18,048 nucleotides of DNA from an uncultured Prevotella sp. (GTDB taxonomy: Bacteria > Bacteroidota > Bacteroidia > Bacteroidales > Bacteroidaceae). The notes under the pieces were generated by a model, which saw nothing but the letters and a program-made list of their open reading frames with translations, was not told the DNA's origin and did not search any database. Every line of letters begins with the position of its first letter. Positions within the stretch are counted from its first letter, which is position 1. Location: positions 1 through 18,048 of the forward strand of contig CAKPYB010000051.1 of the NCBI GenBank assembly GCA_934202525.1. Direction: 5' to 3'. The translations under genes were made by a program, and so were the position numbers. Of this stretch, positions 13,163 to 18,048 are shown one piece after another.

Positions 13163-15847
13163 TTAATTTTCGAGATCCAAAGCATCACAACCGCGGATGT
13201 CCTGATTCTTGTCGTAGAACAGCATATACATACCTGCCTTGATGTATGCGCAGACGCTAGTTACATCGATAGAGATGTTAGGGTTGTCTGCGATATTCAG
13301 GATATAAAGGTGAGAGGTCAGTGTCTCTTCTACCTTGCGGATATCGTTGGAACCAATCTGGAACTGGATCAGACTCGGACAGGTTGTGATTCCTGTAGGC
13401 CATGTGCGCAGGCAACGCTGGTCGGTCTTTTCATCACGCTGGTGGTTGATGGCAAAGGCACGGAGCACGGCACTGTTCAATGGCTGGGTTGGCACCTCGG
13501 TGAAGCAGTTGTAGCTCAAGTCCATATTGGTAATGTATGGCAATGTGGTTGAGCGGAAGTCATCAGAGAGGGATGTCAGCTTGTTGAATCGGAGGTCGAT
13601 GACCTGCAACAGATAAGCCTTCTTGCCCTTGATGGAACCCTTAGGGATGGTACGCATCTGGTTGCCGCTCAAATCGATGGTTGTGATTGGCGAACCGGCT
13701 GTGAACAACTCTGAAGGGAACTTCTCTATCTTGTTGTTAGACAGAGTAACGGTTGCTGCATTGATACCCTTGTAGGTTCCATGACTATTATCTACACCAG
13801 TAATCTCGTTGTAAGAGAAGTCTACAGAACCCATCTCGCGAACAGAACTTGCATCGAAGATATTAGGAATCTTCTTCAACTTGTTGTGGGCGAAGGTCAG
13901 ACTCTCTACATCATCTGTAAAGGCACAGAGATTAGCAGGAACTTCCTCAATCTGGTTGTTGTTCAGATAGAGTGAAGAAAGTGCCACCTCAGAACCGAAA
14001 GGATGCAACTTCTTGATATTGTTGTAAGCCAGGTCAAGCAGACCGAGGTTCACCATCTTGCTCAAGGCAGATGACTCTGGGAATTCCTCCAGGTTGTTGT
14101 AACTCATATAGAGAATCTGGAGTGTCTTACCGGTCTTCTCATTAGCCAGACGGGTCCAGTCGCTTCTCAACTGGTTGGCTGAGATTCCCTTGCATCGAGC
14201 CAGATTCATCGCCTGCAATTTAGGGAGATTATAGTAGAAGTCTGGAATGCGACTGATCTTCGGACAGTTGTAAAGTTCGATATCGGTCAGGTTTTCCATC
14301 TTGTCCCAATCCTCATCCTTAAACTCCTGGGCAAACTTACCATAAACAGGATCGTCAGCATTGTAGAACTTCGCACAAACCTCATCGGCAGTGATAGAAG
14401 AGTTACCGATGTAGAACTGCTGCAACTTGGTCAGACGGTAGATAGCCTTAGACACACCCGAGATTCGGTTGGTCAATGTACCGATCTGTGCATCCTTCAG
14501 GTTGATGCGGCTGTCCTTCTTGATTCTGTTCTTCGGTGCCACCTTAGGATCTGAGTTGTAGCTTTCTACAATCATCTCCGACATGTTGGCACGTGGGTCA
14601 TACTTCAGGAACTTATTCTCATAGTCGTGACGCATGCTGCTCTTCTTTGCAGCAGTCAGACTGTTTGCATCGTAGTCATTGAAGATGTTGGCACCAATCT
14701 TCTCATCGTGAGAACCGAGGTTGAACACCTGGAGTTCTGTCAGCTGTCCGATGGCATCAGGTACGATTCCCTTTGCACCGAAACCGGCGATGATAAGACC
14801 GATGACACGGCCGTTGCTGTTGAGCGTTACGCCCGGCTGGTCGCCCCACATATCGAGTTCCTTGTTGAAGTTCCAGTTAGCTCCCTTGAAGGTAGCGTCG
14901 CCATAGAAGCTCCACTCCTTACCTTGAAGAGATTCCCAGATAGCCTTCAAAGCCTCATAGTCCTTGATATATTCCTTGGTCTTGGAAAGGAGGATAGGCA
15001 CCTGTGCTTTTTCATTGAGCTGATTGTCCTCAATAACGAAAGCCTCACCCTTTACAGGCTGGGTCTCATACTTGGTCTTCAGCGCACCTGTCTTGCCATA
15101 GGTGGTATAAGAGGTAACCTGATAAGTACCGGCAGGCAACCATACGGTCGTATCGCAGTAAGCAGTACCAGTGTCCATATACTTATCGTTCTCATTGTCA
15201 GGATTCTGATTCTCTTTGCTAGACTCCTTATATTTCACCTTCAGTTCAGGGAAGGTAAAGGTTTCACGGGTAAAGAGGTTGGTTACGCTGACGTCAACGA
15301 GACGGATGTTAGAGAAAAGATACTCAGTACCACCGGCACGGGTCTTCTCCCACTCCTTCACGAGATTGAACTTCACCTTACCGCGCTCCACAGTCTCTAC
15401 CATGAGGTTCTGCACTTCCAGACCGCCGCCTACTACAGTGAATGTTTCGCCGGCAGAAGAAGCCAGCAACTCCTCGTCAACCGCATCATAGAGATAGAAA
15501 CCGATGACGGTGTAAGTACCCGAAGCGAGTTGCAGTTTTTCACTTCTCAGACCGTACTCAGCATTCTCTGAATTATAAGAATTGAGCACCAGCGTCTGAG
15601 ACACAGTTGTACCATTGTGCTCCATGACCACCTTGATTTTCTTGGCATCATCCAGTTTCTCAAGTTTGTCAAGGGCAGCAGCACGGGTAGCTCTTGAAGA
15701 AACCTTCTTGCTGAGCTTGAACTGCACATATCCGTATGTGCCGTCCCAGCCTCCGGTTTCATCATCCGAGCAACTTGTTGCTGCAAAGGTCAGGAGAGAG
15801 ACCAAGAGCAACAAGAGTGCCTTTGAAAATATTTTCATTCTGTTCAT
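13163..15847 (-). CDS. DUF4458-like leucine-rich-repeat lipoprotein
   Basis: The 894-aa product has a lipoprotein signal (MKIFSKALLLLLVSLLTFAA) with lipobox ATSC (Cys26) and then SDDETGG. Residues about 35-290 are beta-rich and resemble, from memory, the DUF4458 domain (GTYGYVQFKLSKK, LASGTYTVIGFYLYD, WLPAGTYQVTSYTTYG). From about 295 a capping segment (DYEALKAIWESLQGKEW, GRVIGLIIAGFG) leads into many canonical repeats up to about 885: LQILYMSYNNLEEFPESSAL, LGLLDLAYNNIKKLHPFG, ITTIDLSGNQMRTIPKGS, ITNMDLSYNCFTEVPTQP. The concave face is well formed, so binding of a protein partner is likely. Its ATG overlaps the preceding stop (TAATG), suggesting translational coupling. A second Met at 15838 gives an equally good signal peptide. 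Confidence 0.85.
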   Translation of the reverse strand: MNRMKIFSKALLLLLVSLLTFAATSCSDDETGGWDGTYGYVQFKLSKKVSSRATRAAALDKLEKLDDAKKIKVVMEHNGTTVSQTLVLNSYNSENAEYGLRSEKLQLASGTYTVIGFYLYDAVDEELLASSAGETFTVVGGGLEVQNLMVETVERGKVKFNLVKEWEKTRAGGTEYLFSNIRLVDVSVTNLFTRETFTFPELKVKYKESSKENQNPDNENDKYMDTGTAYCDTTVWLPAGTYQVTSYTTYGKTGALKTKYETQPVKGEAFVIEDNQLNEKAQVPILLSKTKEYIKDYEALKAIWESLQGKEWSFYGDATFKGANWNFNKELDMWGDQPGVTLNSNGRVIGLIIAGFGAKGIVPDAIGQLTELQVFNLGSHDEKIGANIFNDYDANSLTAAKKSSMRHDYENKFLKYDPRANMSEMIVESYNSDPKVAPKNRIKKDSRINLKDAQIGTLTNRISGVSKAIYRLTKLQQFYIGNSSITADEVCAKFYNADDPVYGKFAQEFKDEDWDKMENLTDIELYNCPKISRIPDFYYNLPKLQAMNLARCKGISANQLRSDWTRLANEKTGKTLQILYMSYNNLEEFPESSALSKMVNLGLLDLAYNNIKKLHPFGSEVALSSLYLNNNQIEEVPANLCAFTDDVESLTFAHNKLKKIPNIFDASSVREMGSVDFSYNEITGVDNSHGTYKGINAATVTLSNNKIEKFPSELFTAGSPITTIDLSGNQMRTIPKGSIKGKKAYLLQVIDLRFNKLTSLSDDFRSTTLPYITNMDLSYNCFTEVPTQPLNSAVLRAFAINHQRDEKTDQRCLRTWPTGITTCPSLIQFQIGSNDIRKVEETLTSHLYILNIADNPNISIDVTSVCAYIKAGMYMLFYDKNQDIRGCDALDLEN

Positions 15848-17430
15848 TACTTTCTAATTTTTCTGATAGAAGTATGTTTCTTACTCATTCCCTCTTCAAG
15901 AGGTTCAACAACAAGAACTTTTACAGGAGTTCCATTGTCCTGGAATACCATAAATATTGGAGCTGAAGCAGGAACATTTACAAAGAAAATCCAATTTTCC
16001 TTATCGTCCATTGCAGGCTCAGCGTAAACATCTTGATTTTCACTATCCTTAACTGTAAGATAGCCTGTCTCCATCATAGTGGTAGGATCCCAATCCTTGA
16101 TATTAGGATTAACTGTAAGAGAGCTTCCTACTTCTGACTGAGCGACATATATTTCGTCACCATTGTAGCCAAAATTATCAGATATGATAGAACCATACTT
16201 TGATTTATCCTTCTTGCACTCTACTGGCAAGTAGTTCATCTTCAAGATTGTCGGTGCTACAGCCTGATCATCAGCAGAAGAGCTTGCCTCCTTCTGTACA
16301 ACATCCATCAGGAAGAAACGGTCGTAATCGCTCTTCACGCTTGTGAAATTATTCTCAAGCATCTCATCAGGACCATTCTCCAAATCAGCATAAACGCCCT
16401 GTGGCAATGCATAAACCAGGAACTCACGGCTTCCGCTGCTCAAAGGCTCAATAGTGAGCTTAACGTCACCCTTCTCACCCTGCAACTTCACAGCGCCAGA
16501 TGTTTCCTCGCGCAGACCATCCTCCTCTTTCTCGAAGACTACCAGCTGATAATCATCACCAAAGGTCTTGAGGGTGAAAGGAACAAAGTTATAGAAGGTG
16601 AAATCGTTGGTATCACCGCCATTCAGGCTAGAACCATTCTGGGTAAACACCTTACCATCGAGAGATACATTCCATACTGCCCACTGTGATGAGGTTGGCC
16701 ATGTAATATCCATTGTGCTGGTGGTCATACCATTATAGATAACAGGTACGGTTACAGCAGCCTTGCCATCCTCAGAAGTGAAAGTGATGGTGTAGTTGCC
16801 ATCCTTAGCGATGGCATACTTAGCACTTACACCCTGATTCTCCTTGAAGGAAACACCGCCTACAGCATCCTTGTTAGGTGTACCTACCAGGAAGCCGCCT
16901 TCCAACTCTACCCAAGCAGGAGTGTTGGTAACAGCAAAACGGAAGTTTGACTTAACAGTAAACTTGTTGTATACATTGTAACCTACTGTGATACCCGTCT
17001 CGGTAATATCTTCGCCAGCCGCATCGTAAACCTTCAGGTCATAGCCGGCAGCCGAACGCTGAACCTCTGCGATGGCAACCTTCTGACCGCCCATGCTCAG
17101 GAAGAGCTGAGCCACGCTCATATCATCACTGGCATCATCAGCAGTAATCTTAACCTTGATGGTCTGCTTGCCTGCAGTACCATTGAGTACGAAGGCGTCT
17201 GCTTTCTCGCCCTGCACCAGTTTACACCAGATTTTGTCTGATGAAAGGCTCCAGCTCTCGTTGGCATCGAAGGTGAAGTCCAACTCTGTGCCAGCTGCAC
17301 CGGCGATAGTCTGTACCTGTGGGAACACAGGAGTTACGGCATCGTCGTCATCGCTGGAACAAGCGGTGAACAGAGTCACTGATACCAGCGCCATCAATAC
17401 GAGCCAATATTTTGAAATCAATGTTTTCAT
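15847..17430 (-). CDS. BACON-like lipoprotein of unknown function
   Basis: The 527-aa product has a lipoprotein signal with lipobox FTAC (Cys24) followed by SSDDDDA, a textbook acidic surface-export-like stretch. Residues about 35-125 look like a BACON-type beta sandwich (GTELDFTFDANESWSLSSDK, AQLFLSMGGQKVAIAEVQR). A second all-beta domain follows at about 130-235 (NVYNKFTVKSNFRFAVTNTP, GNYTITFTSEDGKAAVTVP). The C-terminal half (WAVWNVSLDGKVFTQNGS onward) is not something I recognise with certainty; a DUF5003-type domain is possible. There is no catalytic signature. It is 18 bp after the upstream gene and overlaps the next by one base, firmly inside the operon. Confidence 0.75.
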   Translation of the reverse strand: MKTLISKYWLVLMALVSVTLFTACSSDDDDAVTPVFPQVQTIAGAAGTELDFTFDANESWSLSSDKIWCKLVQGEKADAFVLNGTAGKQTIKVKITADDASDDMSVAQLFLSMGGQKVAIAEVQRSAAGYDLKVYDAAGEDITETGITVGYNVYNKFTVKSNFRFAVTNTPAWVELEGGFLVGTPNKDAVGGVSFKENQGVSAKYAIAKDGNYTITFTSEDGKAAVTVPVIYNGMTTSTMDITWPTSSQWAVWNVSLDGKVFTQNGSSLNGGDTNDFTFYNFVPFTLKTFGDDYQLVVFEKEEDGLREETSGAVKLQGEKGDVKLTIEPLSSGSREFLVYALPQGVYADLENGPDEMLENNFTSVKSDYDRFFLMDVVQKEASSSADDQAVAPTILKMNYLPVECKKDKSKYGSIISDNFGYNGDEIYVAQSEVGSSLTVNPNIKDWDPTTMMETGYLTVKDSENQDVYAEPAMDDKENWIFFVNVPASAPIFMVFQDNGTPVKVLVVEPLEEGMSKKHTSIRKIRK

Positions 17431-17448
17431 TTGCTTTTTATTCTACGA

Positions 17449-18048
17449 TTAATATCCTTGTTCTTTCAATTTCTCTGCCTCTGCATCGCTGATCCATTCA
17501 AACATGGTGATGAAGGTTCCTACGTTGCCGAAGGTTGAACCATCCTTGTTGTCTACACTCATGGTGACATACTGCAATACATAGTTCTGGCAGGTGTTAT
17601 AATAAGAGGTATAGAGAGAAGGCTGGCTGATGCGCAACTTGCCATCTCCATAGATGGTACCGAACGCCTCACCGGTCTCACCGGCTATCTGATCGTCCAT
17701 CTCTACCTTTGGCTCAAGAATGTTCTTGGTGTTGAACTTCAACTTCAGGTTGTAGCCCTTATAGTAAACATCCTTCAGGAGAACAGTATTCTCCTCGTCT
17801 TCCACCACCTCTGTCTTGATCAGACGGTTGGTTACGTTGTTCAGATACTGGCTGTAGAAGGTAGATGTTACCATACACCAGCCTGAGAAGTTGTGGATAT
17901 CGAAAGGACAAGACTTCTGCATTACTACGTGGGCATAGTCCTTATAGAGATCCGTCCAGTTATACTTCTCTGGAATCACCAGTTTCAGGGTGAAGCCGAG
18001 CGAATCGGTCTTGCCGATGTTATCATAGATACCCTGAACCTTCACATT
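17449..18048 (-). CDS. Operon protein of unknown function, C-terminal part
   Basis: The frame is open through the right edge, so at least the N-terminus is missing and the first visible ATG (18045) is not the true start. About 199 residues are seen, ending EWISDAEAEKLKEQGY. They are mainly beta-type, with TIYGDGKLRISQPSLYTSYY and YNLKLKFNTKNILEPKVEM, and no lipobox can be checked. The segment resembles the binding-protein-like lipoproteins of Bacteroidetes surface operons, but I do not recognise the family. It is the furthest-upstream visible gene of the minus-strand operon; the operon promoter must lie beyond 18048. Confidence 0.65.
   Translation of the reverse strand, partial: NVKVQGIYDNIGKTDSLGFTLKLVIPEKYNWTDLYKDYAHVVMQKSCPFDIHNFSGWCMVTSTFYSQYLNNVTNRLIKTEVVEDEENTVLLKDVYYKGYNLKLKFNTKNILEPKVEMDDQIAGETGEAFGTIYGDGKLRISQPSLYTSYYNTCQNYVLQYVTMSVDNKDGSTFGNVGTFITMFEWISDAEAEKLKEQGY

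Noticed and set aside
14627..15571. Long + strand frame (314 codons) opposite the leucine-rich-repeat gene
   Set aside because: It is the mirror of a clearly coding minus-strand gene, with no domain, no promoter and no ribosome-binding context.

Overview
The window looks like a chromosomal piece of a gut or oral Bacteroidales bacterium, most likely Prevotella/Segatella (S. copri-like). The basis is the dense set of lipoproteins with an acidic stretch after the lipobox cysteine, a BACON domain, a DUF1573 protein, an outer-membrane beta-barrel receptor, a lipid-anchored TPR/HTH regulator, and Bacteroidetes-type -7 boxes (TAnnTTTG) in front of several genes. The genus is inferred from gene style only. 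No rRNA, tRNA, CRISPR array, insertion sequence or phage gene was seen.

Left part (1 to about 6,600), noticeably AT-rich: the 3' end of a P-loop ATPase (+ strand, cut by the window edge) with a strong hairpin after it. Three separately promoted minus-strand genes follow: a TonB-type outer-membrane barrel protein, a small unrecognised lipoprotein, and a lipid-anchored TPR / membrane / coiled-coil / HTH regulator. The spacers are rich in structure. They hold an inverted repeat in the leader of the receptor gene, a second copy of that gene's last 18 bases upstream of its promoter, a 118-bp nested palindromic element built on GGACAAATT/AATTTGTCC, and a tandem array of four 23-bp units.

Centre (6,628-7,690): a gene fusing a ThiD-like (HMP/HMP-P kinase) domain to an AraC-type DNA-binding domain. 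The kinase half keeps the substrate-side GSDS motif but has lost the GTGC motif, the DPV aspartate and the KGGH segment. It therefore looks like a pseudo-kinase sensor. It has its own -7 box directly after an intrinsic terminator.

Right part (7,687-18,048), more GC-rich: a tightly packed minus-strand operon transcribed from beyond the right edge. In order of transcription it holds an unrecognised protein (cut by the edge), a BACON-like lipoprotein, a DUF4458-like leucine-rich-repeat lipoprotein, a BACON plus leucine-rich-repeat lipoprotein, a subtilisin-like (S8) protease lipoprotein with an intact triad, a secreted DUF1573 protein and a small lipocalin-like lipoprotein. It ends in a clear terminator. 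Gaps are -1 to 46 bp. I infer a cell-surface assembly: two large repeat proteins that could bind a ligand, a protease beside them and small accessory proteins. Nothing in the sequence names its substrate.
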